A stretch of DNA of 36,435 nucleotides from an uncultured Clostridia bacterium (GTDB taxonomy: Bacteria; Bacillota; Clostridia; Christensenellales; UBA1242), in assembly GCA_947629505.1 (NCBI GenBank), contig CANRDW010000009.1, positions 1-36,435 on the forward strand, written 5' to 3'. The translations under genes were made by a program, and so were the position numbers. Below, piece after piece: positions 24,529 to 32,841 of the stretch (within the stretch, counting starts at the first letter, position 1; every line of letters begins with the position of its first letter). The notes under the pieces were generated by a model. That model had not been told where the DNA came from. It ran no database searches and was given only the letters and a program-made list of their open reading frames with translations.

Positions 24529-25692
24529 ATGAAGAAGTTTTCAATATCTGGTGTATTATGCATATTAGCACTCGCTATATGTTGTGGTGGTATGCAATGC
24601 TTTGGCAATGTTGCACTTGCCGCAAACACGAGTGATTTGTATGAAAGCAAAAGCGCATATTTGATGGATTATGCAAGTGGCGAAACGCTTTTTGCCAAAG
24701 ACGAAACAAAACATTTGCCGGTGGCAAGCATGGTGAAAATGATGACAATTTTGATTGCGCTTGAAGAATATGACCTTGAAAATATCACTCTTGACACACT
24801 TATCACAACAACAGAAAATGCATCGTCAATGGGCGGAAGTCAGGTGTTTTTGGACCCATATGTTGATTACACTTTTGAGGACCTTTTAAAGAGTGTGATT
24901 GTGGCATCTGCAAATGATTCATCTGTGGCTTTGGCGGAGTATTTCAACGGCAACGAAAACGCATTTACAAATCGCATGAACAGACGCGCAAAAGAACTTG
25001 GCATGGCGGACACTCACTATTCAAACTGCACGGGGCTGCCATCTGCCGAGCAATATTCTTCAGCAAAGGACAGCGCAATTTTGTTGAAAGAGATTTTGAA
25101 ACATGATTTATATCACAACTATTCCACAATTTGGATGGACGAACTTGTGCATCCATCTGGCCGCACAACTGAACTTGTCAACACCAACAGGCTTATCCGC
25201 TATTTTGATGGGTGTGACGGCGGAAAGACGGGATCCACGAATGAAGCGGGCTGCTGCCTTTGTGCTTCTGCAAAAAGGGACGACATGAGACTTATTTCAG
25301 TTGTCGTTGGCGCACCAAACAGCAAAACTCGTTTCAATGAAAGTGCCACACTGTTAAACTATGGCTTTACAAACTTTGTGAGTGAAAAATTGGTGGATTC
25401 GGGCGTTGCAATTAAAACACTTCCTGTATTTAAGGGCAAAACAGACAGTGTGGACGCCTATGCGAGCGAAGATTTTGCGCGTGTTGTGAAAAAGGGCAGT
25501 CAAAGTGGCTATGATGTCAGCGTTGAAACGGACGAGCGTGTCAAAGCGCCAACAAAGGCGGGGGATGTTGTTGGACATGCGGTGATTACAAAAAATGGCG
25601 AAGTGATTAAAACAATCCCGATTGTTGTGAAAGAAGACATCAGACATTTGTCCTTATTTGAAACTGCAAAAGAGATTGCAAAGAAATGGTGA
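24529..25692 (+). CDS. dacF: D-alanyl-D-alanine carboxypeptidase (DacF/PBP5 type)
   Basis: Low-molecular-weight PBP that trims the terminal D-Ala of peptidoglycan stem peptides. 387 aa with a signal peptide (cleavage near ALA-AN, residue 31). Catalytic SxxK is Ser67-Lys70, SxN is Ser127-Asn129, KTG is at 233-235, all intact. A beta-rich C-terminal domain and a basic end (IAKKW) may contact the membrane. Position between a SpoIIM-like gene and scpA matches the sporulation-linked dacF locus of Bacillus and clostridia. Ribosome site AAGGAG is 10 bases upstream and is part of a hairpin. Confidence 0.9.
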   Translation: MKKFSISGVLCILALAICCGGMQCFGNVALAANTSDLYESKSAYLMDYASGETLFAKDETKHLPVASMVKMMTILIALEEYDLENITLDTLITTTENASSMGGSQVFLDPYVDYTFEDLLKSVIVASANDSSVALAEYFNGNENAFTNRMNRRAKELGMADTHYSNCTGLPSAEQYSSAKDSAILLKEILKHDLYHNYSTIWMDELVHPSGRTTELVNTNRLIRYFDGCDGGKTGSTNEAGCCLCASAKRDDMRLISVVVGAPNSKTRFNESATLLNYGFTNFVSEKLVDSGVAIKTLPVFKGKTDSVDAYASEDFARVVKKGSQSGYDVSVETDERVKAPTKAGDVVGHAVITKNGEVIKTIPIVVKEDIRHLSLFETAKEIAKKW

Positions 25693-25694
25693 TA

Positions 25695-25723
25695 AAAAAG
25701 AGTTGACATGTTCAACTCTTTTT
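25695..25723 (+). terminator. intrinsic terminator of dacF
   Basis: Arms 25695-25706 and 25712-25723, 12 bp (AAAAAGAGTTGA / TCAACTCTTTTT), loop of 5. Confidence 0.88.
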
Positions 25724-25734
25724 CTTTATTTTGC

Positions 25735-25764
25735 TTGCGTTTAGGCACTTTGTTTTGATATAAT
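25735..25764 (+). promoter_or_regulatory. sigma-A promoter of scpAB, leaderless
   Basis: TTGCGT (25735-25740), 18-base spacer ending in extended TGA, perfect TATAAT (25759-25764). The -10 ends 6 bases before ATG 25771; no Shine-Dalgarno. Confidence 0.78.
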
Positions 25765-25770
25765 AGCAAT

Positions 25771-26529
25771 ATGGACGAGCAAGAAAAACAAGAGGACATG
25801 CTTTTGTCAAGTGATAGTTATCGTTTTAAGTTGGACAATTTTGAGGGCCCACTTGATTTATTGTTGCACCTTATTAAAGATGCAAAACTTGACATTGCAA
25901 CCGTCAAACTTGCCGACATCACCGAGCAATATCTTGAATATATGCAAGACATCAAAAATGTGGACATGGACAAGGCGAGCGAGTTTATCACCGTTGCGGC
26001 AACCCTTATTGAAATCAAATCCAAGAGCGTTCTGCCGGTTGAACAAGAAGAAGAGCCTGAAGAGGACGATGATGAGGCGCTGCTACTCCGACGACTGAAG
26101 GAATATGAACTCTTCAAAGAGGCGGGCAAGGACTTGAAAGAGATTGAAGATGTAAACAAACTTTATCGCGCTCCGGGGAAAGAAACTGAAAAAGTTAAAA
26201 TCGTGATGAAAGACATGGTTTTAGACCAACTTCTTGACGCCTTTGCAAAACTTATGACGCGTGAAGAACTTAAAAAAGCGGTTGAAAATGAACAGCCAAA
26301 AAAGATTATGAAAGACCGCTTCACTGTTGCAGAAAAGATTATTTCAATTCGAAATTTTGCCAAAGAGAGAAAGCGTTTTGACTTTGAAGAACTTTTTGAT
26401 GACGACATGACAAAAAGCGAACTTATAAACACTTTCTTGGCGCTTTTGGAACTTTTGAAATTGCAGACAATCAAGGTTATTCAAAGCGAAACATTTTCAA
26501 ATATTGTCATCACGGCAAACGAGGTGTAA
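25771..26529 (+). CDS. scpA: Segregation and condensation protein A (kleisin)
   Basis: Kleisin of the SMC condensin complex that compacts and separates chromosomes. 252 aa, normal size. The N-terminus holds the hallmark FEGPLDLLLHLIKDAKLDI, then YLEYMQ and EFITVAATLIEIKSKSVLP. The acidic linker (about 90-105) and the C-terminal winged helix follow. It ends one base before scpB; the gene is predicted to be leaderless. Confidence 0.95.
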   Translation: MDEQEKQEDMLLSSDSYRFKLDNFEGPLDLLLHLIKDAKLDIATVKLADITEQYLEYMQDIKNVDMDKASEFITVAATLIEIKSKSVLPVEQEEEPEEDDDEALLLRRLKEYELFKEAGKDLKEIEDVNKLYRAPGKETEKVKIVMKDMVLDQLLDAFAKLMTREELKKAVENEQPKKIMKDRFTVAEKIISIRNFAKERKRFDFEELFDDDMTKSELINTFLALLELLKLQTIKVIQSETFSNIVITANEV

Positions 26530-26530
26530 T

Positions 26531-27190
26531 ATGGATTTACAAGACAAGAAAAATTTAAAAGACATAGTGCTTTCAATTCTGTTTGTTGCGGGCGAAGGGA
26601 TTGAAAAAGACTTTATCATTCAAAAATTGGGCGTTTCTGAAAAAGAACTCGACAAGGCAATTGAAGAACTGAAAAAAGACTGTGATGGCGACTGCGGCAT
26701 TCACTTGATCACCTATAAAAACAAGGTGCAACTTGCATCAAATCCGGCTTATGCGGACTACATCAGCGAAGTTTTAAATCCAATTCGTGAAAAATCACTC
26801 ACGCGTGCGGCACTTGAAACACTTGCCATAATTGCTTATAAACAGCCAATCACAAAACTTGAAATTGAGGATATTAGGCGTGTGAACTGTGACTATGCCG
26901 TGCAAATTCTTGTTGACCAAAATATGATTGAAGTTGTGGGCAGAAAAGACGCTGTCGGCAAGCCACTTCTCTTTGGCACAACAGACAACTTTTTAAAGCG
27001 CTTTAATCTTTCTGATTTGGCAGAACTTCCGGACTATGAGGGCCTTTTGGAGAGAATTAAAGTGATTGAAAATGACGAAGAAACAAGCGACAGCCTTTAC
27101 AATGAATTTGCTTTGCCAGATGAGGAAATTCCTGACTTTTTAAAAGAAGAAGCAAATGTCCAGAAGATTGATGCTGACGAAATTTCATAA
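26531..27190 (+). CDS. scpB: Segregation and condensation protein B
   Basis: Binds ScpA in the SMC complex. 219 aa. Two winged helices: N-terminal LFVAGEGIEKDFIIQKLGV and the second with SLTRAALETLAIIAYKQPITKLEIEDIRRVNCDYAVQ, a strong family signature. ATG 26531 is chosen because GAGGTG at the end of scpA lies just before it. The acidic C-terminal tail is usual. A terminator starts at the stop codon. Confidence 0.95.
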   Translation: MDLQDKKNLKDIVLSILFVAGEGIEKDFIIQKLGVSEKELDKAIEELKKDCDGDCGIHLITYKNKVQLASNPAYADYISEVLNPIREKSLTRAALETLAIIAYKQPITKLEIEDIRRVNCDYAVQILVDQNMIEVVGRKDAVGKPLLFGTTDNFLKRFNLSDLAELPDYEGLLERIKVIENDEETSDSLYNEFALPDEEIPDFLKEEANVQKIDADEIS

Positions 27191-27211
27191 AGCCTTTTAA
27201 AAGGCTTTTTT
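27189..27211 (+). terminator. intrinsic terminator of scpAB
   Basis: AAAGCC (27189-27194) / GGCTTT (27203-27208) extended by the self-complementary TTTTAAAA between them, then T's. Confidence 0.85.
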
Positions 27212-27233
27212 GTTTTATCACACAAAAAATCAA

Positions 27234-27241
27234 CATATATT
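27234..27241 (+). promoter_or_regulatory. -10 element before the small membrane ORF / SpoIVFB-like pair
   Basis: CATATATT reads both as sigma-A TATATT (27236-27241) and as the sigma-E form CATANNNT. No convincing -35 for either. It ends 5 bases before ATG 27247, near the leaderless distance. Bacillus spoIVF is sigma-E dependent, so the sigma-E reading is attractive but unproven. Confidence 0.35.
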
Positions 27242-27246
27242 GTTGT

Positions 27247-27387
27247 ATGGACAAGCAAAAATCATATGCAAAAAACTATGACAATTTGAAAATTAAACAT
27301 AAATTTTCAATCAAATTTTTGATTGGAACATTTTTTTGTTGCATGGTGGCGGTGACTGTGGTGGTGTGCATTTTTGGGGTGCTATGA
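27247..27387 (+). CDS. 46-aa single-span membrane protein overlapping the SpoIVFB-like gene
   Basis: A basic N-terminus of about 22 residues (MDKQKSYAKNYDNLKIKHKF) followed by one membrane span that fills the rest (KFLIGTFFCCMVAVTVVVCI) and ends at once. Its TGA overlaps the ATG of the protease gene (ATGA), so translation is probably coupled. It sits where SpoIVFA, the membrane regulator of SpoIVFB, lies in Bacillus and has the same inside-to-span order, but without the large outer domain. No sequence similarity to SpoIVFA can be claimed. There is no Shine-Dalgarno. Confidence 0.55.
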   Translation: MDKQKSYAKNYDNLKIKHKFSIKFLIGTFFCCMVAVTVVVCIFGVL

Positions 27388-28211
27388 AAAGAAAGTTTGT
27401 CATTCATCCGTCAAGTTTGATTATTTTGCTTTGGCTTTTCATTTTTATTGAGCCGATTATGGCACTTTCATATGTTGTATGTGTGATTGTGCATGAGGCG
27501 GGGCATTTTTTTGTGGCAAAGGCTTTGGGCTACAAGTTGTCAAATTTTTCACTCTGTCCTTATGGGGTGGCGCTTAATCTAAATGGCCAGACGATTGACA
27601 ATGCTGATGAATATAAAATCGCACTTGCGGGGCCGCTTGCAAATTTAGTGTTTGCCTTTTTGGTGTTTGGGCTTTGGTGGTGTTTTCCAAATTTGTATGG
27701 GCTGACTTATCCGCTTGTGGAAATTTCTGTTGTTCTTGCGCTTGTAAATTTGCTGCCGGCATATCCGCTTGACGGCGGGCGAGTTTTCATGACTTTTTCT
27801 AAAACTTTTTTAAGTGGCAAAATTGCAGGGCGAATAACAAAAATCTTCAATCTTGTTTTAAGTTTATTGTTTTTCGTCTTGTTTTTTGTGATGTGTTTTA
27901 TAAACTTCAATCCCACCTTTTTAATGTTTGGCGTTTTTCTTGTGCTTGGTTTTTTAGATTTGAGTTTTGTGACAAAGTATGAAAAGATAAACATATTTTG
28001 CAAAAAAAACAAAAATTTTTCAAAGCCAACAATCTATGTTGTGGATTTAAACACAAAACTTTGCGAACTTTTGTCAAAAATAAAAACTACAAAGGTTGTC
28101 ATGTTTTGCCTTGTGCTTGAAAATGGCAGAATAATAAATTTAAGCGAAAAGATGATTGTAAACCTTTCGCTTAAATTTGATTTGAACACTCCTCTTTTTG
28201 AAATTTTTTAG
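27384..28211 (+). CDS. M50 site-2 protease, SpoIVFB-like
   Basis: Intramembrane zinc protease of 275 aa. HEAGH is at 37-41 in the first spans and the third ligand Asp130 is in NLLPAYPLDGG; spacing and topology match the SpoIVFB group. Residues about 205-270 look like the C-terminal CBS-type domain that SpoIVFB carries (TKLCELLSKI, then VLENGRIINLSE). In spore formers this enzyme cuts pro-sigma-K in the mother cell. Substrate here is inferred, as sigK is not in the window. ATG 27384 follows GGGGTG; a longer frame from 27336 overlaps the small ORF and is rejected. It ends in a 4-base convergent overlap. Confidence 0.8.
   Translation: MKRKFVIHPSSLIILLWLFIFIEPIMALSYVVCVIVHEAGHFFVAKALGYKLSNFSLCPYGVALNLNGQTIDNADEYKIALAGPLANLVFAFLVFGLWWCFPNLYGLTYPLVEISVVLALVNLLPAYPLDGGRVFMTFSKTFLSGKIAGRITKIFNLVLSLLFFVLFFVMCFINFNPTFLMFGVFLVLGFLDLSFVTKYEKINIFCKKNKNFSKPTIYVVDLNTKLCELLSKIKTTKVVMFCLVLENGRIINLSEKMIVNLSLKFDLNTPLFEIF
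28136..28178. other. 14-bp perfect inverted repeat inside the 3' end of the SpoIVFB-like gene
   Basis: AAATTTAAGCGAAA (28136-28149) and TTTCGCTTAAATTT (28165-28178) with a 15-base loop, all within coding sequence, 30 bases before the stop. There is no T-run beyond the stem. It lies between two convergent genes with overlapping stops and no other terminator. Confidence 0.6.
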
Positions 28212-28651
28212 GCAAGATATGGCAAAAGTCTGTCAATGTTTTTGCGCTCAAATTCATAGAGTTTGTCAATGATTTCGTCAAGTTCGCTTGACACACCTTT
28301 GTGGTCGGCCTTGTCTTTTAGGCAGGTGATGATGCCCATAAAAGTGCCCATAAGCATCATTTCGGCGATGTTGCGATTTGTCTTGTCAAGCATTGTGCCC
28401 ATGTTGATTGCACTCCAAAGTTTTGTCTTTTCAAACCAATTGTTGTCCTTGATTCCTTCAATCTTTTCCGCCTTTGCAAAGTTTTCACACTCCTTGCACA
28501 AAACACAATATTCGTCCTCTTCTTTGCAGAGTTCACTTTTCAAACTTTCATCTTCCACTTTTGTGATAATGTCCTCAATTGACTGAATTGCCGTCTTTGT
28601 GTTTTGATAGATTGCATTCAAATATTTTGTGATTTTTTCTTTGTCGTCCAT
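28208..28651 (-). CDS. Helical ferritin-like protein of unknown function
   Basis: 147 aa, all-helical, no signal. It resembles small clostridial ferritin-like proteins of unknown role: IYQNTKTAIQSIEDI, then INMGTMLDKTNRNIAEMMLMGTFMGI. The metal-binding Glu/His pattern of true ferritins is not obvious; several Cys occur near 42-53. ATG 28651 is 6 bases after AAGGAG; an in-frame TTG two codons earlier is part of that spacing and is rejected. Its stop overlaps the stop of the SpoIVFB-like gene by 3 bases. Confidence 0.6.
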   Translation of the reverse strand: MDDKEKITKYLNAIYQNTKTAIQSIEDIITKVEDESLKSELCKEEDEYCVLCKECENFAKAEKIEGIKDNNWFEKTKLWSAINMGTMLDKTNRNIAEMMLMGTFMGIITCLKDKADHKGVSSELDEIIDKLYEFERKNIDRLLPYLA

Positions 28652-28717
28652 TTTCAACTCCTTGTCTTAGTGATAGGCAAAAACAGACAAAATATGCAAA
28701 AAATCGTCAAAAAACAG

Positions 28718-28737
28718 CAAAAAAACATGTTTTTTTG
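28718..28737. promoter_or_regulatory. perfect 20-bp palindrome between divergent genes
   Basis: A C, seven A, CATG, seven T and a G form an exact palindrome in the 142-base space between the ferritin-like gene (-) and the cyclase gene (+). It could be a repressor operator, but the A/T runs also make a chance origin possible. Confidence 0.35.
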
Positions 28738-28793
28738 TGTATTTTTTGATATTTTTAAAGAATAGAAGCGTTTTTTATTCTCAAAATAATCGC

Positions 28794-30206
28794 ATGAGAA
28801 CATCCACAAAAATCTTTTTAATAATCTCAGTTGCACTTTTCATCGCAAACATTTTTCTCACAAAATATTTGCTTGCGGGCATTGTTGCAACAGGCACGGG
28901 ATTTCAAATTGTGCCAACGCCATTGTTTTGGGTTGCACTTTCTGGGCAGGTTTTATTCAATATATTTTTTGGGATTGTCTTTTTTAGATTTCTTCGCACA
29001 CAAAGGCTTGTGAATGTGATTTTCTTCTCGTCACTGCCGCTTACACTTGCGTATGGTGGGTTTTTGGTGTATATCGGCAGCGTCAAAAACATGACGGGCG
29101 TGACGGCAGAATCTATGCGCGCAACACTCAACATTGCGCAAGAGTCATCAAACAACAATCTTTTGTGGGCGGGGCTTGCAACGATTGTGTATCTCGTGCT
29201 TTTGTTTGTGACAATCTTGTTTGCGTGCCGGCCACTTTCAAGAGTTGAAAAGTTTACAAACACTCTTTCTGACGGACGAATGAAGATGGACGATTTTAAG
29301 GTTGGCGGAACAAAGCAATTTTTGGAGATTGAAAATTCACTCAACAAAATCAACTACAACATCAAGGCAAAGGAAAACAAAATTAAACAGACAAATCTTG
29401 AAGCGCAAAAGTTTATTCCAAAACAGTTTTTTAAGTTTCTTGGCAAGTCGAGTGTGGAAGAACTTGAAATTGGCAATCAAGTTAAAAAGATTGCGACAAC
29501 ACTTTTTTGTGACCTTAAAAGTGCAGCGAAAAATTCGAAAAGTTTAAGTTTGGAAGAGAATTTCAACTATATAAATTCCTATCTCAAAACGGTTGCACCA
29601 CTCATTCGGCGCTTTGATGGATTTATTGACAAATATCTTGGAGATGGGGTGCTTGCAGTGTTTTCAAAGCCACAAAATGCCATTGAGTGCGCTCATGCAA
29701 TCTTGCGCGCAATTGAAGTGAAAAACAAAAGTCAAAGGGAACTTCCAAGCATTGATGCACGCCTTTGTGTGCATACGGGTGAAGTTGTGTTTGGAATTAT
29801 CGGGGACGAAGAGAGAAAATCTCCGACAATCATAAGCGATGCGATTTCACTTTGCAACAAAATGGAAGAGATAAACTTGTATATCGACAGCAAATTTTTG
29901 ATTGCAAAATCCACCTTGAATGAACTTCCGCCAAACTTTGAATTTGATTATCGCTTCACAGGAGTGTTGACTGTTGATGACACGCAAATTCCGTTGTTTG
30001 AAAGTTTGTGTTATTATCCAAAAAATAAGAAAGAAAAACTTAAAAAACTTAAAAACAAGTTTGAAAGTGGGGTGCGCGCTTACAATGACAAGAAATATAA
30101 GGATGCACGCGAGATTTTTGAATATGTTTTAAAATATGTGCCAGATGACAAACCTTCATATGTCTATTTCAACAAGGCAACTGAAAAAATGAAAGACGCT
30201 GCTTAA
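28794..30206 (+). CDS. Membrane-bound class III adenylate/guanylate cyclase homologue with altered catalytic residues
   Basis: 470 aa. Four membrane spans (about 7-31, 43-66, 73-96, 122-146), a short HAMP-like linker, then a class III cyclase domain (about 230-405), and a lysine-rich TPR-like tail (about 415-470). Metal aspartates are present (Asp240 in LFCDLK, Asp284 in YLGDG), as is Lys280, which contacts the base. The usual NxxxR of the transition-state site is SLCNK here: Asn to Ser352 and Arg to Lys356. It may be weakly active, make another product, or act as a sensor. ATG 28794 just precedes the first span; there is no Shine-Dalgarno. An in-frame GTG at 28737 is rejected. Confidence 0.78.
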   Translation: MRTSTKIFLIISVALFIANIFLTKYLLAGIVATGTGFQIVPTPLFWVALSGQVLFNIFFGIVFFRFLRTQRLVNVIFFSSLPLTLAYGGFLVYIGSVKNMTGVTAESMRATLNIAQESSNNNLLWAGLATIVYLVLLFVTILFACRPLSRVEKFTNTLSDGRMKMDDFKVGGTKQFLEIENSLNKINYNIKAKENKIKQTNLEAQKFIPKQFFKFLGKSSVEELEIGNQVKKIATTLFCDLKSAAKNSKSLSLEENFNYINSYLKTVAPLIRRFDGFIDKYLGDGVLAVFSKPQNAIECAHAILRAIEVKNKSQRELPSIDARLCVHTGEVVFGIIGDEERKSPTIISDAISLCNKMEEINLYIDSKFLIAKSTLNELPPNFEFDYRFTGVLTVDDTQIPLFESLCYYPKNKKEKLKKLKNKFESGVRAYNDKKYKDAREIFEYVLKYVPDDKPSYVYFNKATEKMKDAA

Positions 30207-30210
30207 TCAC

Positions 30211-30239
30211 TTGACAAAAGCGGCTCTTTTTTTTAAAAT
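30211..30239 (+). promoter_or_regulatory. sigma-A promoter of the TM2 gene (and mnmA), leaderless
   Basis: Perfect TTGACA (30211-30216), 17-base spacer, TAAAAT (30234-30239). +1 falls on the A of ATG 30246. Confidence 0.85.
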
Positions 30240-30245
30240 ATAAGC

Positions 30246-30890
30246 ATGAAAAACAAACAAAAGCCGAAGTTAAGAGACAGAATAAGAAAATTTGCAAACA
30301 CAAAAAAATGTCCTAGATGTGGTACAAGGTGTATGCAAAGTCAAACGCGTTGCCCAGAATGCGACCTTATTTTTTCACGCCTTGAGTTTGCTTCAAATAA
30401 AGCGGCAAAAAAACAACTTAGAAAATTTAATCGTGACTATGTTGTTTACACAAAGGATTTGCCAAAAGATGTAAGTTTCATCAAACTTTTATTATTGACA
30501 ATTTTTTGCGGGCTTTTTGGGGCACAATATTATTATGTTGGCAAATATGAAAAGGGCATTTTGATGACTGTGTCTTTTGTTTATCTTGTGCTTTGCACAA
30601 TCTTCAATGCTTATATTGTTGAATATATGCAATTTTTATATTTCCCGATTGGGCTTGCTGGAATAGCGTGGATGGTGAGCATTGTGTATGTTGGGAGCAG
30701 AAAATTTAAAGTGCCAATTTTGATTGATATGCCAACTGCTGAAAGTGTTGAAAGCGAAACAAAAAAAGAGAAAAATAATAAAAAAACAACACAAAACAGT
30801 GAAAAAAATGTTAAAAAAGTTGAAAAAACGGAAAAAGTCGAAGAAATTATAGAAAAAATTGAAAAAGCACAACAAAAAGAGGACAAATAA
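30246..30890 (+). CDS. Zinc-ribbon and TM2-domain membrane protein
   Basis: 214 aa. Cys22/Cys25 and Cys36/Cys39 (CPRCG ... CPECD) form a zinc ribbon. A TM2-type domain follows (about 78-150), with LLLLTIFCGLFGAQYYYVGK and two more hydrophobic stretches. The last 45 residues are almost all Lys, Glu, Asn and Thr, a flexible charged tail. Function is unknown. Its stop is immediately followed by the ATG of mnmA, so the two are one transcript, with the ribosome site of mnmA (GAGG) in its tail. No Shine-Dalgarno of its own. Confidence 0.75.
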   Translation: MKNKQKPKLRDRIRKFANTKKCPRCGTRCMQSQTRCPECDLIFSRLEFASNKAAKKQLRKFNRDYVVYTKDLPKDVSFIKLLLLTIFCGLFGAQYYYVGKYEKGILMTVSFVYLVLCTIFNAYIVEYMQFLYFPIGLAGIAWMVSIVYVGSRKFKVPILIDMPTAESVESETKKEKNNKKTTQNSEKNVKKVEKTEKVEEIIEKIEKAQQKEDK

Positions 30891-31967
<1,077 letters not shown>

Positions 31968-31977
31968 GCGACAAAAT

Positions 31978-32010
31978 AAATGCAAAAAACACCAATTTTT
32001 GCATTTTTTT
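31978..32010 (+). terminator. intrinsic terminator of mnmA
   Basis: Arms 31978-31988 and 31996-32006 (AAATGCAAAAA / TTTTTGCATTT), 11 bp, 7-base loop, T's to 32010. Confidence 0.85.
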
Positions 32011-32036
32011 ATGCCGAAAATCTGCATTCAACAAAA

Positions 32037-32042
32037 TAAAAT
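32037..32042 (+). promoter_or_regulatory. -10 element of spoIIGA-sigE, leaderless spacing
   Basis: TAAAAT ends 6 bases before ATG 32049. No -35 match at 16-18 bases, as might be expected for a promoter needing an activator; spoIIG is Spo0A-activated in Bacillus. Partial Spo0A-box matches (TGTCG core on the minus strand near 31968, GGTCGAA at 32051) are weak. Confidence 0.5.
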
Positions 32043-32048
32043 ATTTGT

Positions 32049-32831
32049 ATGGTCGAATTTGTGCTGATTGAAAACTTTTTCATAAATTTGATTGTGCTTA
32101 AAACCAGCGCTTTGCTTTTAAAAGAAAAGGGCAAGTTTTATCTTTTGTCTGCCTTTTTCTGCGGGTGTCTTGCCGTTGCAATCAACACTTTAAAACCCTC
32201 CAATCTTGGGCAGTTTGTTTCAAATGTTGGCATGGCAGTGATTGCAATTTGCATCACTTTCAAGTTTAAAACTTTGAAGAAATTTTGTGTGATTTGCGGC
32301 TGTTATATTCTTTCAAATTTGCTTTATGGGGGAGTCTGCTTTTTTCTCAACGGCTTTTTTGGAATTGGAAATACTCTTGTTGTGCTTTTGTGTGTTGTTG
32401 CGATTTATTTTGTTGTCAAAATTGTGTTTAAAAGGTTTTCAAAAAAGCGCGCTATCGACAACTTCTGTTTTGATGTTGAGATAACAAGTGGCAGCCACAG
32501 TGGCAAGTGGCGGGCATTTTTGGACAGCGGCAATTTTTTAAACGACCCCGTCACGGACACGCCCGTGCATTTGGTGAACTTTAAAGTGTTTTCTAAACTG
32601 TTTGAAATCGACGAAAAGAAACTTCTTGACGGGCGGCATCTGCAAAATTTGAAGTGTGCGCATTATATCAATATCAACACACTTTCAGGGCGAGATAAGA
32701 TTTTAGTGTTTCAGGTTGACAAGATTGTGGCAAAGGGGCAGACTTTTGAAAATGCCACACTTGGATTATGTTTGAAGCATTTTGATTATGCTTTCAACGC
32801 AGATGTCATTTTAAACAACAGTTTCGCATAA
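32049..32831 (+). CDS. spoIIGA: Sigma-E processing peptidase SpoIIGA
   Basis: Membrane aspartic protease that removes the pro-peptide of sigma-E in the mother cell. 260 aa: five or so N-terminal spans (to about residue 125), then the protease domain with Asp159 in FLDSGNFLNDP, the catalytic DSGN. Eleven bases separate it from sigE, the normal gene pair. No Shine-Dalgarno; the -10 position predicts a leaderless start. Confidence 0.93.
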   Translation: MVEFVLIENFFINLIVLKTSALLLKEKGKFYLLSAFFCGCLAVAINTLKPSNLGQFVSNVGMAVIAICITFKFKTLKKFCVICGCYILSNLLYGGVCFFLNGFFGIGNTLVVLLCVVAIYFVVKIVFKRFSKKRAIDNFCFDVEITSGSHSGKWRAFLDSGNFLNDPVTDTPVHLVNFKVFSKLFEIDEKKLLDGRHLQNLKCAHYININTLSGRDKILVFQVDKIVAKGQTFENATLGLCLKHFDYAFNADVILNNSFA

Positions 32832-32841
32832 GGGAGGGATT

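Noticed and set aside
27336-27383. Longer start for the SpoIVFB-like gene
   Set aside because: Sixteen extra residues overlap the 46-aa ORF out of frame and lack a ribosome site; ATG 27384 follows GGGGTG.
28737-28793. Upstream GTG start for the cyclase gene
   Set aside because: The added residues come from A/T-rich intergenic sequence next to a palindrome; ATG 28794 directly precedes the first membrane span.
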